Origin: Paraglaciecola polaris LMG 21857
GTDB lineage: Bacteria > Pseudomonadota > Gammaproteobacteria > Enterobacterales > Alteromonadaceae
Length of the DNA: 64,000 nucleotides
NCBI RefSeq assembly: GCF_000315055.1
Contig: NZ_BAER01000115.1
Span: 118,710 to 182,709 of the forward strand
Direction: 5' to 3'
Part shown: one piece after another, positions 35,684 to 45,045 of the stretch
Layout of the letters: every line of letters begins with the position of its first letter
Numbering within the stretch: the stretch's first letter is position 1
The notes under the pieces: generated by a model
Told to the model about the DNA's origin: nothing
What the model saw: only the letters and a program-made list of their open reading frames with translations
Databases searched by the model: none
Position numbers and translations under genes: made by a program

Positions 35684-37432
35684 ATGCTTAAGAATAAGAA
35701 GTATCCGAAAGCGCTAATGCTGAGCATGGCAGTAAGTGCGGCAAGCCTGGGGCTCAGCCTAGGGGCTTACGCGGATCAATACTCCGACGCGGCCAAAAAA
35801 TGGGTGTCCGAAGAGTTTGAGACGTCAACGCTCAGCCAAGCTGAACAGCTTAAGGAAATGGCCTGGTTTACCGAAGCCGCCGAGCAGTTCCGCGGTATGG
35901 AAATTAATGTGGTTTCCGAAACCATTGCAACTCATGAGTACGAGTCCAATGTTCTGGCCAAGGCTTTTGCGGAAATTACAGGTATCAAGGTGACCCATAA
36001 CCTGATCCAAGAAGGTGATGTCATCGAGAAGCTGCAGACCCAGATGCAATCCGGGCGTAATATTTACGACGCCTATGTTAACGATTCCGATCTGGTCGGC
36101 ACTCATTGGCGTTATGGTAAAGTGGTTTCTATCTCCGACATGATGGCAGGCGATGGCAAAAGCGTCACCAACCCCATGCTGGACCTGGACGACTTCATTG
36201 GTCTGGATTTCACCACCGCCCCCGATGGGAAAATCTATCAGCTGCCTGATCAGCAGTTTGCAAACCTATACTGGTTCCGAGCGGACTGGTTCGAGCGCGA
36301 AGACCTTCGAAAACAGTTTAAAGATATTTATGGCTATGAGCTTGGTGTGCCTGTTAACTGGTCCGCCTATGAGGATATTGCCGAGTTCTTTACAGTCAGT
36401 GTGAAAGAAATTGATGGCCAGCACGTTTATGGTCACATGGATTATGGCAAGAAGGATCCATCATTGGGATGGCGCTTCACGGATGCCTGGTTCTCCATGG
36501 CGGGCGCTGGCGACAAAGGCTTGCCAAACGGCATGCCGGTGGACGAGTGGGGAATTCGGGTTGAAGAATGCCACCCGGTCGGCTCCAGTGTGACCCGCGG
36601 CGGTGCCACGAACGGACCGGCTGCGGTATACGCAACCGAGAAGTACGTCGACTGGTTGCGAAAGTATGCTCCGCCGGAAGCGCAGGGCATGACATTCTCG
36701 GAGGCCGGGCCGGTACCTGCGCAGGGCAATATTGCTCAGCAGATCTTCTGGTACACCGCGTTTACCTCCAGCATGACCGAAAAGGGCTTGCCGGTGGTGA
36801 ATGAAGACGGCACGCCGAAATGGCGGATGGCACCTTCACCCCATGGTCCCTACTGGGAAGAGGGCATGAAGTTGGGTTATCAGGATGTAGGTTCCTGGAC
36901 ATTTTTGGATTCCACGCCTAAAAAACGCCGTCTGGCGGCATGGTTGTACGCCCAGTTTACGGTGGCAAAAACCGTGTCCCTGGAGAAAACCCTGGTGGGT
37001 CTGACGCCGATTCGTGAATCGGATATCAACTCCCAGGCAATGACCGATGCTGCGCCCATGCTGGGTGGTCTGGTCGAGTTCTATCGCAGTCCGGACCGGG
37101 TGAACTGGTCGCCGACCGGTACCAACGTGCCGGACTATCCGAAGCTTGCCCAGCTGTGGTGGCAGTACATTGCCCAAGCCGCTAGTGGCGAGCGTACACC
37201 GCAACAGGCTCTTGACGGTCTGGCCGAAGCACAGGACAAGGTGATGATGCGCCTAGAACGCGCCAGTGTAATGGCCACCTGTGGGCCCAAGCTGAATGAG
37301 CCACGGGAAGCAAGCTATTGGTTTAACCAGCCCGGCGCACCGAAGGCTAAAATTGCCAACGAGAAACCACAGGGCGAGACCGTGCCTTATAAAGATCTGC
37401 TGAAGCGCTGGGAAGGCGCCCGCAAGGAATAA
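35684..37432 (+). CDS. glpV: Glycerol ABC transporter substrate-binding protein GlpV
   Basis: This periplasmic solute-binding protein (family 1) has 582 residues from ATG 35684, six bases after GAGG (35674-35677); the frame upstream to 35645 is not needed. The signal peptide ends near 'SLGLSLGAYA'. The body has 'MEINVVSETIATHEYESNVL', 'SGRNIYDAYVNDSDLVGTHW' and a long C-terminal lobe with 'LVGLTPIRESDIN'. The unusually large size is typical of the glycerol-binding GlpV subfamily. It is preceded by its own hairpin and operator, and a strong terminator follows. Codon use is G+C-rich as in the rest of the operon. Confidence 0.92.
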   Translation: MLKNKKYPKALMLSMAVSAASLGLSLGAYADQYSDAAKKWVSEEFETSTLSQAEQLKEMAWFTEAAEQFRGMEINVVSETIATHEYESNVLAKAFAEITGIKVTHNLIQEGDVIEKLQTQMQSGRNIYDAYVNDSDLVGTHWRYGKVVSISDMMAGDGKSVTNPMLDLDDFIGLDFTTAPDGKIYQLPDQQFANLYWFRADWFEREDLRKQFKDIYGYELGVPVNWSAYEDIAEFFTVSVKEIDGQHVYGHMDYGKKDPSLGWRFTDAWFSMAGAGDKGLPNGMPVDEWGIRVEECHPVGSSVTRGGATNGPAAVYATEKYVDWLRKYAPPEAQGMTFSEAGPVPAQGNIAQQIFWYTAFTSSMTEKGLPVVNEDGTPKWRMAPSPHGPYWEEGMKLGYQDVGSWTFLDSTPKKRRLAAWLYAQFTVAKTVSLEKTLVGLTPIRESDINSQAMTDAAPMLGGLVEFYRSPDRVNWSPTGTNVPDYPKLAQLWWQYIAQAASGERTPQQALDGLAEAQDKVMMRLERASVMATCGPKLNEPREASYWFNQPGAPKAKIANEKPQGETVPYKDLLKRWEGARKE

Positions 37433-37439
37433 ATGCCTG

Positions 37440-37478
37440 GCAAGCCACCGACTTGCATGAATTTTGTCGGTGGCTTGC
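37440..37478 (+). terminator. Terminator of the glycerol transporter operon
   Basis: A 13-bp perfect stem GCAAGCCACCGAC / GTCGGTGGCTTGC (37440-37452, 37466-37478) starts seven bases after the glpV stop. A weak T-rich tract follows. Confidence 0.78.
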
Positions 37479-38290
37479 AACCCGTTCTTTTAAGGGACTG
37501 GGCTTTCGCAGCTGATTTATCGCCGATGTACGAACACTAGGCGAGACGTGCCTCGATGTCGCTTATTTCCTAATCTCTGTCAGATCCCCGAAGGCCTGCC
37601 TAACCGAACAGCGGATGAATGGCTGCAACCGTTACTCTCATCATGAGGTGATGATGAATTCCGGACCAATCGACTTCAGCAGCTTGTATATAAGAATAAT
37701 AAACGCTATCCCGGGTCTAAACAATGAACAACAGGCTGTACTTGGGCTGCAATCATGAAGTAATACTTGCTATTCGCCGCTATTCGAATAGCGTGTGGTT
37801 GATGATAACGGATAATATGAACCGTCAGGTCTGTTACAACGTGCAACGCGCTGTGGATACGATGCATCACCTCATCATAAGCCATGACATCACGATGTCG
37901 ACAGACAGAGGCCAACTAACGCCAGTTACAATGCAAACTCAATAGGCATTGAATGGGAAGGACATTCGTAGGAACACCGAAGCTAATAGCAGCCATGTAG
38001 GGATAATGGTCAGCTGTCGCCAAATCCGCCTCAAAAAATGCAGTCATCAAGCCTATTTACTATCAGTTTTGGAACCGAGACTCAAAAATAGACATCACCG
38101 CCGGGTTGCCCAATGCCTATATAGGAAGTCTAAATATTTTAAATCTGAGTCAAAAATGCAAAGGAATAAACTTGTGTCACGGAGACCCGTTTCACACCGC
38201 CTGAGCTCATATCTGCCTGTCAGTTCAGTAATCCGCAATTATATTTTCAACCTTACGAATATCCCTTTTCGCTATATTTCGCGGTTTCCA
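37479..38290. other. About 0.8 kb without a convincing gene
   Basis: Short frames only. The minus-strand frame 37706-37915 reads 'HQPHAIRIAANSKYY', slightly like a YVTN beta-propeller blade, and could be a relic, but this is too short to call. Base composition returns here from the G+C-rich glp operon to the local norm, so this is the right edge of the foreign-looking segment. Confidence 0.5.
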
Positions 38291-39082
38291 TTATTTATGC
38301 TGTTGAGCCGTATAACGCTTAGGCGATTGCCCCAATACACCTTTAAACATGGTAATAAATGCGCTGACTGAATTGTATCCAAGATGTTCTGACACGCTTT
38401 GTACCGACATCTTGTTGGTGAGTTGCTGCATTGCAACGATTACGTGTAGCTGATGACGCCAACGACCAAATGTCATACCGGTCTCTTTTTTTATCAAGCG
38501 TGCCAGAGTGCGCTCTGTCATTGCTAATTGAGCAGCCCATTGGCTGAGGGTTTTTCTATCTCCGGGTTGAGAAAAGAGCTGTCGAGCGAGCCGAGACACA
38601 GTCGGATGAGTCGATAAAGGTAAGTCGAGGGGCTGTTGTGGCATATCGGTTAATATATCAATTAGTACCTGTGCCATGCGATGAGTCGCACTCACCACAG
38701 AGTAATGCTGCTCCAACGTGGCGAAGTGGCATATGAGCTCTTTGGCTAGGGGAGTGATGGCGAGTGTACAGGTGTGATCCGGCATACGTAGTTCACTGGG
38801 TTGAATAAATACATGGCACAGGGTCGCGTTATTATATGCTCGGTTACTATGAGTGGTATGGGCGGGGATCCAAATCGCGCTGTGGGTGGGCACCATCCAC
38901 ATTTTACCCGCAACTTCACAGGTCACATAACCGTGCAAAGCCAATATCAATTGACCCTTTGGGTGTGTATGCAACGGCAACTCATGACTATTGTGGACCC
39001 TTTCAATCCGAGCAACTACCGACTGAGGCATTGATTCAAAGTGTTGCAGATCATCCCATTGGATAGCGTTAAAAAGGCTCAT
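38291..39082 (-). CDS. nimR: AraC-family regulator, NimR-like
   Basis: The protein has 263 residues. The N-terminal cupin sensor ('PLHTHPKGQLILALHGYVT', 'WMVPTHSAIWIPAHTTHSN') and C-terminal double HTH ('MTERTLARLIKKETGMTFGR', 'VSEHLGYNSVSAFITMFKGV') follow E. coli NimR (YeaM) closely along their length. NimR represses the divergent nimT transporter gene and is relieved by 2-nitroimidazole. The same divergent pairing is seen here, 107 bases apart. The natural inducer in this organism is unknown. Confidence 0.85.
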   Translation of the reverse strand: MSLFNAIQWDDLQHFESMPQSVVARIERVHNSHELPLHTHPKGQLILALHGYVTCEVAGKMWMVPTHSAIWIPAHTTHSNRAYNNATLCHVFIQPSELRMPDHTCTLAITPLAKELICHFATLEQHYSVVSATHRMAQVLIDILTDMPQQPLDLPLSTHPTVSRLARQLFSQPGDRKTLSQWAAQLAMTERTLARLIKKETGMTFGRWRHQLHVIVAMQQLTNKMSVQSVSEHLGYNSVSAFITMFKGVLGQSPKRYTAQQHK

Positions 39083-39189
39083 TTGTCAGGATTTAGTTAT
39101 TTGAAGTCATTATTGCTAAATTATATTCGTTTAGAACCTTCTATAATAGCCCTCTATTTATCGTTAACCGTTTAGCCAGAGGTTTAGCA

Positions 39190-40422
39190 ATGCAGTTTGT
39201 TAAAAGACTAGAGGGATTGACGCCTAGTATCATAGCCTCGTCTTCGTTTATTTTTGTATTGGGTATTTTTTTTGTCGCAGCAAACTTACGTGCACCAATC
39301 ACCGGAATCGCACCGCTGCTGGACAAGATCATTGCGACTTTTGAATTAAGCAATACCCAAGCTGGCATGTTGACGACGTTGCCGTTAATCGCCTTTGCCG
39401 TGTCATCACCTATGGCAGCAAAGTTAGCACGAAAAATAGGCATTGAAGGCTCGTTATTTATTGCCTTGTTACTCATAGGTGGGGGGATTAATTTGCGCCT
39501 CATGGATTCAGTGTGGGCACTGTATAGCGCAACCGCCATTATTGGTGTGGGTATCGCCATAGGCAATGTATTACTGCCGAGTTTGATCAAGCGTGATTTT
39601 GCGGCGCGTGTTGCTGTGATGACCTCGTGTTATGTGCTGGCCATGGGAATTTTTTCAGGTGGGTTTTCAGCTATAGTCACTCCTTTAGCCAATATAGAAG
39701 CGTTAGACTGGCAAGGCGCACTAAGTGTGTTTTCGTTAATCACTTTAGTCAGTTTATTACTGTGGGTACCACGACTACGCTCCCAAACCATGCCTGATGT
39801 TAGGGGGGCTGATATCAGTGGAATACCCGGGGGAAATCCCCTAAAAACCAGCAAAGTGTGGCATTTTCCTTTGGCATGGCAAGTAACCATCTTTCTCGGT
39901 CTTAATTCCTTTATGACTTATATCTTGATTGGTTGGTTGCCTAATATCCTTGTTGAGGCGGGACATACCCCTGAGTATGCTGGCGTATTACACGGCTGGC
40001 TTCAGGTAGCATCTGCTGTGCCTGGGTTTGTGCTTATCCCATTATTGCCAAGACTCAAAGATCAGCGAGTGCCTGCTGTCGTGATGTCAATTTTGGGCAG
40101 TACTAGTGCCCTAGGGTTACTTTACGCGCCTCAGTTTGCGCTTTTATGGACCATTCTAGTGGGGTTTAGCTCGGGTGGCTGCTTTATTTTGGGGCTGTCG
40201 TTTATTAGTTTTCGAAGTCAGGATGCTATGCAAGCGGCGTCGTTATCGGGGATGGCGCAATCGTTTGGCTATTCTCTCGCGGCCATTGGCCCTATGTTGG
40301 CGGGTTACATGTATTCGTCATTAGGCAACTGGTCAGGCGGGCTTTGGCTGTGCGCAAGTGCTAGCTTTTGCTGTGCGATTGTTGGTTTAGGCTGTGGCCG
40401 GGACAAAGTCTTACCAAAGTAA
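39190..40422 (+). CDS. nimT: CynX/NimT-family MFS transporter
   Basis: This permease has 410 residues and about 12 membrane segments. Family blocks are 'AANLRAPITGIAPLLDKI', 'AGMLTTLPLIAFAVSSPMAA' and 'GIGNVLLPSLIKRDF'-like 'AIGNVLLPSLIKRDFAARVA'. CynX/NimT proteins export or import small anions and drugs (cyanate, 2-nitroimidazole). AGAGG lies seven bases before the ATG. A perfect TATAAT at 39142-39147 lacks a good -35, as expected for a regulator-controlled promoter. It is divergent from the NimR-like gene. Confidence 0.85.
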   Translation: MQFVKRLEGLTPSIIASSSFIFVLGIFFVAANLRAPITGIAPLLDKIIATFELSNTQAGMLTTLPLIAFAVSSPMAAKLARKIGIEGSLFIALLLIGGGINLRLMDSVWALYSATAIIGVGIAIGNVLLPSLIKRDFAARVAVMTSCYVLAMGIFSGGFSAIVTPLANIEALDWQGALSVFSLITLVSLLLWVPRLRSQTMPDVRGADISGIPGGNPLKTSKVWHFPLAWQVTIFLGLNSFMTYILIGWLPNILVEAGHTPEYAGVLHGWLQVASAVPGFVLIPLLPRLKDQRVPAVVMSILGSTSALGLLYAPQFALLWTILVGFSSGGCFILGLSFISFRSQDAMQAASLSGMAQSFGYSLAAIGPMLAGYMYSSLGNWSGGLWLCASASFCCAIVGLGCGRDKVLPK

Positions 40423-40460
40423 CGTCTGTCCCCTATAGATAAGGGAATAAGCCTAAAGAC

Positions 40461-40481
40461 TTTACAACGCCACGTTGTAAA
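40461..40481. repeat. Inverted repeat after nimT
   Basis: TTTACAACG (40461-40469) and CGTTGTAAA (40473-40481) form a 9-bp stem with loop CCA, 39 bases past the nimT stop. There is no strong U-tract, so it may be a weak terminator or an operator. The remaining spacer to 40696 shows nothing else. Confidence 0.45.
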
Positions 40482-40696
40482 ATTTACCCCAATGTAAGGA
40501 CTGCAGCGGCGCTGCAAAGTGCATTAGCGTATTTAGGGGGTTAGTGACATATCTTTTTACGTTTGTGCAAGCCCCATTATTCGTGCCCTGTAGGCATTTA
40601 CTATGACAGCTTGCTGTTTCTCCTGCGTGTTGGCGTTCTACTTGCTCCTATTGACATGACTCCACATTCATTTCAATCATTAGGAGAGAGAAGATT

Positions 40697-42073
40697 ATGT
40701 CAAACACGGTGAAGACGATTAATCCGACAACTGAAGAGCAGTTGAAAGAGTACACCTTACTATCAAAAGATGAAGCGATTAAGGCAGTCGATAAGGCGGA
40801 TGAGGTATTCCAAACGTGGAAGTTCACCGACCCAGAAGAGCGCGCTAAGCTTCTAAACAGCATGGCTGACGTGATCGATGACAATCGAGATGCCTTGGTG
40901 ACGTTAATGATCGATGAAATGGGTAAAGTAAAAGAGCAGGGTTATCAAGAAGTGGATTTGTGTGCGGCGATTTGTCGTTACAGCGCTGAAAAAGGTCCTG
41001 AACTTTTAGCTGACGAAGAGCGTGAATACGAGCAAGGTAAAGCCTTGGTAAGTTATCGTCCTCTTGGCGTAGTGCTAGGTATTCAGCCATGGAATTTCCC
41101 TTTATATCAAGTTATCCGTTACAGTGCGTCGAATTTGATGGCGGGTAACGTAGCGGTACTAAAACACGCAGCAAACGTTTTCGGTATGGCAGAGAAAATT
41201 CAGGAAATGTATGAAACAGCTGGCTTTCCTAAAGGCGCCTATCAGTCAGTTTTGATTGATGGCGAAACCGCCAGTGAATTGATTAAACATGAAAAAGTCC
41301 GCGGCGTATCTTTTACTGGCAGTGACGGTGTGGGCAAAAAAGTCGGCGCTTCTGCGGCCGAGAACGTTAAAAAATCAGTGCTTGAATTAGGCAGCAACGA
41401 TGCCTACGTGGTGCTTGATGATGCAGATCTTAAAGTGGCAGTTGAAGCATGTGTTATGGGGCGTATCGTCAATAATGGTGAAACTTGTGTGTCGGCCAAG
41501 CGCTTTATTGTGACTGAAAAGAACTACGACGGGTTCAAAGAAGCATTTGTTAGTGCGATGAAAGCCATTAAAATGGGCGATCCGAACCTTGATGATACCG
41601 ACCTTGGGCCGATGGCCCGTGAAGATCTACGAGACAAATTACATCAGCAGGTCAGTGATTCGATAAAAGCCGGCGCAAACTGTCTTATCGGCGGCGAAGT
41701 ACCAGAGCGTACGGGGTACTTTTACCCAGCGACTGTGCTTGAAAATGTGCAGCCTGGTTCTCCGGCTTATGATGATGAATTATTTGGCCCCGTGGCATCT
41801 TTGATCAAAGCAAAAAATGATCAAGACGCCATGCGTATTGCCAATGACTCTCGTTATGGCTTGGGTGGGGGTATCTTTAGTCAAGACGAAGACAAAGCCA
41901 TTAAACTAGCCAGAGAGGTATTTGATACCGGCATGATCAACATCAATGGTTACGGTCTGGCTCATCCTAATTTACCTTTTGGTGGAGTAAAGGACAGTGG
42001 TTACGGGCGAGAGCATGGCGGGTTTGGTATTCGCGAATTTGTGAATGTTAAAGCAATCATGGTCACCCAGTAG
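40697..42073 (+). CDS. Aldehyde dehydrogenase, succinate-semialdehyde type (Sad-like)
   Basis: This NAD(P)-dependent enzyme has 458 residues and oxidises an aldehyde to an acid. The shape is that of E. coli Sad (YneI): no N-terminal extension, 'IQPWNFPLYQVIRYSASNLM' (N133), general base E230 in 'VLELGSNDAYVVLDDAD' and nucleophile C264 in 'NNGETCVSAKR'. The usual 'ELGGSDPF' reads 'ELGSNDAY', a mild departure. It appears monocistronic, with a strong terminator 64 bases after the stop. GABA or related degradation is plausible, but no aminotransferase is nearby. Confidence 0.88.
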   Translation: MSNTVKTINPTTEEQLKEYTLLSKDEAIKAVDKADEVFQTWKFTDPEERAKLLNSMADVIDDNRDALVTLMIDEMGKVKEQGYQEVDLCAAICRYSAEKGPELLADEEREYEQGKALVSYRPLGVVLGIQPWNFPLYQVIRYSASNLMAGNVAVLKHAANVFGMAEKIQEMYETAGFPKGAYQSVLIDGETASELIKHEKVRGVSFTGSDGVGKKVGASAAENVKKSVLELGSNDAYVVLDDADLKVAVEACVMGRIVNNGETCVSAKRFIVTEKNYDGFKEAFVSAMKAIKMGDPNLDDTDLGPMAREDLRDKLHQQVSDSIKAGANCLIGGEVPERTGYFYPATVLENVQPGSPAYDDELFGPVASLIKAKNDQDAMRIANDSRYGLGGGIFSQDEDKAIKLAREVFDTGMININGYGLAHPNLPFGGVKDSGYGREHGGFGIREFVNVKAIMVTQ

Positions 42074-42136
42074 TCTTACATTCTTCCGTGGCGCGTTGTT
42101 TAACTGTCAGCGTCTTAGGATGGCAATAAAACCAGT

Positions 42137-42173
42137 AAAAAAGGCAGCCAGATATAATCTGGCTGCCTTTTTT
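42137..42173. terminator. Strong bidirectional terminator
   Basis: A 17-bp perfect stem AAAAAAGGCAGCCAGAT / ATCTGGCTGCCTTTTTT (42137-42153, 42157-42173) with a 3-base loop lies between the convergent aldehyde dehydrogenase and aminopeptidase genes. Confidence 0.93.
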
Positions 42174-42238
42174 TGTGTTTATCTTACGGATGATTAACCC
42201 GCAAGACAAAAACGACATTCATAGGTAGTTGTGTCGGC

Positions 42239-44818
42239 TCAGAAGTGCGCGGATGTTCCTTGAAGATACTGGTTAAATGTACCTTGGTTGGCATCCTTTA
42301 ATTGAACACATTGCTTTGACTCGTCTTGGGCTACATCAAAACTGCGTGACATGCCATCATACTTATCCATATGTTGTTGATAGAAGTTCTGGGCGAGTGC
42401 GATGTTATGCTGACTACAACTTGCCGACACATACTCAGGCATGCGAGCAATATGATAAGCCGGCATTTTAGCGGTGACTTTTTCCATGTTTTTATCCAGC
42501 CATTGATACAGCACATCTTTATCTTCCCGGGCTTCGCTGGCGATGGAGATGAAACGCAACACATTTGCAGGGCTGACGTCGTTATTAAGACTCATGTCGA
42601 GAACCTTACGGATGGTGTCAGGCTCAGAAAATAACATGCCGTAGCCAATGGCACTTTGGGTATTGGCGTCTGTAGTGGCAAAATATGCACTTTGAAAACG
42701 CTCAAACCACTCTTTATCGCCATTCACTGCCAAACTACGCATGGCGCTACTGGCAATCGCACGGCCGGTACTGGTGTCATCTTTAAGGAATTTTTCGCTA
42801 ATACGTTTACTCTCTTTCATTACCTCTGCATCTTGCGTATAGCGACCTAACATACCAAATACAGCGTTACGTAAACGACTGACATCATTACTGTCGCTTG
42901 TTTGTTCAGTGACGCCAAGTCGTTCAAACCATGGACTTAACTTGGCGCTGATAAAGCCGGCAAATAAGGCTTTATTGCTCTCGTCGACCAAATAGGTTAA
43001 GTCATTCAGGGCTGCCACTACCGAGCGTGCCACAACAGGATCACTGTCTTGTGCGAGAGCATCGAGTACCGCCATGTGTTGATCTAGGGGGATTTTGTCG
43101 GCGTTAAATAACGCGTCTGAATTGTACAGCAGCGACTTTTTCTCTCTGGCGTTTAAATCGCTTATATCATTTAATAAGGCTTGCATTTGCACGGCTGGGA
43201 TCTGCCAGCGCATATAGCCCATAGCATTGTCATTTGGGTACGCCCATTGGGCTTGTGCTAACTCGCTCATATTGACCTGCGCTTTATCTAAAAACAAAGA
43301 TGTGCGCTGAATTTCACCGTCTTTCTTATAGATAATAGCCAAAGGAACCACCCACGTTTGAGCCTTTACGTTTGCACCGGCTAAATGGTAACGGCTTTGG
43401 GTTACATCGCCATTGATAGCGATGTTTATCAGGGGGTAACCCGGCTGATCTAGATAGGTTTTCATCATGGCGGGCACATCGAAGTCTGCCACAGTGGCCA
43501 GCACTTCCCACAAATCATCTGCCTGAGCATTGCCCCAAGCATGTTTGTGCATGTAGCTTTGCACCCCTTTTTGAAAGGCATCCTCACCCACTAATGATTC
43601 AATCATTTGTAAGACAGATTCACCTTTACTGTAATTTAAGCCTAAGCCGTCCATCACGTCAGTTTGGCTACGAACTTCTTTTTTGACCGCTTTGGTGGTG
43701 GGGCTAGCATCAGCACCAAACGCACCTTCTTGCACTAACTGTGCTTGAGTATTTTGTTCAGGGTAAAGCGCCATGGTGATTTTACTTTCCATCCATGAGG
43801 CGAACGCTTCGTTTAACCATAAGTCGTCCCACCATGCCATCGTTACTAAGTTGCCATACCACATATGGGCTAATTCGTGGGCGATGGTTTTTGTTGGGCC
43901 ACTTTGCTCGGTTAAGCGAGGTTCATCATCAAGCAGCAATAAGCTACTGCGATAAGTCACTAGGCCAGCATTTTCCATTGCGCCATGGGTGAAGTTAGGT
44001 ACAGCAATGAAATCAAGTTTTTCGTAGGGGTAGGGCGTCCCGAAGTAGTCTTCTAAGGCAGCGAGTATTTTTGGCGTTTGCGCAACGGCAAACTTAGTAC
44101 GATGGGCTTGACCTTTTGGGGTGTAAATTTTACCAGGAACAGATAAGCCGGTTATATCCGCCGAATCTAACTCGCCTACAGCAAAGGCAACCAAATAGCT
44201 TGGCATCGGCTTGGTTTTTTTGAATGTAACCGTTTGCCAACCATCCGCTGAGGTGCGAGACGCCACAGGGGTATTTGATATCACAGTGTTGATACTGGGT
44301 GCGGTAATGGTCAGTTGATACGGAATTTTAAAATTTGGCTCATCAAACCCCGGGAATGCTCGGCGGGCGTGCATGTCTTCGAATTGGGTAAATATGTAAT
44401 TGCGTCCTTCAAAAGTAGACAAGTACATGCCGTCCGATGTGGTATTCACTTTGCCATTAAATTGCATGTGTAGCTGATAGGTTTTAGCTGGCAGCATTTC
44501 GGACGCTTTACCCTGCTGAATATCGTATTCTTTACTTTGTACCGTTAACGGAATATGGCGCTGACCGTCGATAAGCTCAGCGAGATAAACATCAAGGTCC
44601 CGTTGATAAAAACGCACAATGTCAGTGGCGTGTTTTATGTTTACTGTGATGGTCGTTTCACCACTAAACGTGGCTTGATTGGGGTCTATTTTAAGTTTTA
44701 TTTGTTGGAATGTGGGTATTACGTTTTCGTCTAAACGGTAAGCGATATCACTGGCGTGAGCTTGGGTAATCATCAGTAAACCCAGCGCGGTGCTTAAGCA
44801 GCGTTGTATTAATGTCAT
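42239..44818 (-). CDS. Exported M1 zinc aminopeptidase
   Basis: The protein has 859 residues with a signal peptide (cleaved near 'ITQAHA', residue 22). The M1 catalytic parts are all present: the exopeptidase motif 'HGAMEN' (278-283) and zinc site HELAH (314-318) with third ligand E337 in 'WLNEAFASW'. A long ERAP1-like helical C-terminal domain follows. It would remove N-terminal residues from peptides in the periplasm or envelope, fitting a peptide-scavenging marine lifestyle with the S9 peptidase at 25.4 kb. It is more like eukaryotic and bacteroidetal M1 enzymes than cytoplasmic PepN. Confidence 0.93.
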   Translation of the reverse strand: MTLIQRCLSTALGLLMITQAHASDIAYRLDENVIPTFQQIKLKIDPNQATFSGETTITVNIKHATDIVRFYQRDLDVYLAELIDGQRHIPLTVQSKEYDIQQGKASEMLPAKTYQLHMQFNGKVNTTSDGMYLSTFEGRNYIFTQFEDMHARRAFPGFDEPNFKIPYQLTITAPSINTVISNTPVASRTSADGWQTVTFKKTKPMPSYLVAFAVGELDSADITGLSVPGKIYTPKGQAHRTKFAVAQTPKILAALEDYFGTPYPYEKLDFIAVPNFTHGAMENAGLVTYRSSLLLLDDEPRLTEQSGPTKTIAHELAHMWYGNLVTMAWWDDLWLNEAFASWMESKITMALYPEQNTQAQLVQEGAFGADASPTTKAVKKEVRSQTDVMDGLGLNYSKGESVLQMIESLVGEDAFQKGVQSYMHKHAWGNAQADDLWEVLATVADFDVPAMMKTYLDQPGYPLINIAINGDVTQSRYHLAGANVKAQTWVVPLAIIYKKDGEIQRTSLFLDKAQVNMSELAQAQWAYPNDNAMGYMRWQIPAVQMQALLNDISDLNAREKKSLLYNSDALFNADKIPLDQHMAVLDALAQDSDPVVARSVVAALNDLTYLVDESNKALFAGFISAKLSPWFERLGVTEQTSDSNDVSRLRNAVFGMLGRYTQDAEVMKESKRISEKFLKDDTSTGRAIASSAMRSLAVNGDKEWFERFQSAYFATTDANTQSAIGYGMLFSEPDTIRKVLDMSLNNDVSPANVLRFISIASEAREDKDVLYQWLDKNMEKVTAKMPAYHIARMPEYVSASCSQHNIALAQNFYQQHMDKYDGMSRSFDVAQDESKQCVQLKDANQGTFNQYLQGTSAHF

Positions 44819-44990
44819 ATTAAGTCTCTGTTATCGATTATATTTTTTAACGTAATGCATCAGCCTAGTGTGTTAAGCGTTATTGATGTATTCGTTTGAC
44901 GCGCAGATTAGGGGAAATTTGTAAAAATGCAACTTCCTAAGCGTTAACAGGTGTGTCAATTGTGGGAAATTAAACTAGGGCAATAGATAC

Positions 44991-45018
44991 AAAAAAGGCT
45001 CATCACTGAGCCTTTTTT
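44991..45018 (-). terminator. Terminator after the acyl-CoA ligase gene
   Basis: A 12-bp stem AAAAAAGGCTCA / TGAGCCTTTTTT with loop TCAC lies 28 bases beyond the ligase stop, on the minus strand. Confidence 0.9.
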
Positions 45019-45045
45019 AGGGTTTAATCTTGTGCTGTGTATGCG

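Noticed and set aside
37706..37915. Possible YVTN beta-propeller remnant on the minus strand
   Set aside because: Only one weakly suggestive segment ('HQPHAIRIAANSKYY') with no second blade or flanking homology. Not enough for a pseudogene call.
37949..38371. 140-codon plus-strand open frame
   Set aside because: It runs across the 3' end of the antisense nimR-like gene, is Arg/Lys/His-rich without domain pattern, and lacks a Shine-Dalgarno.
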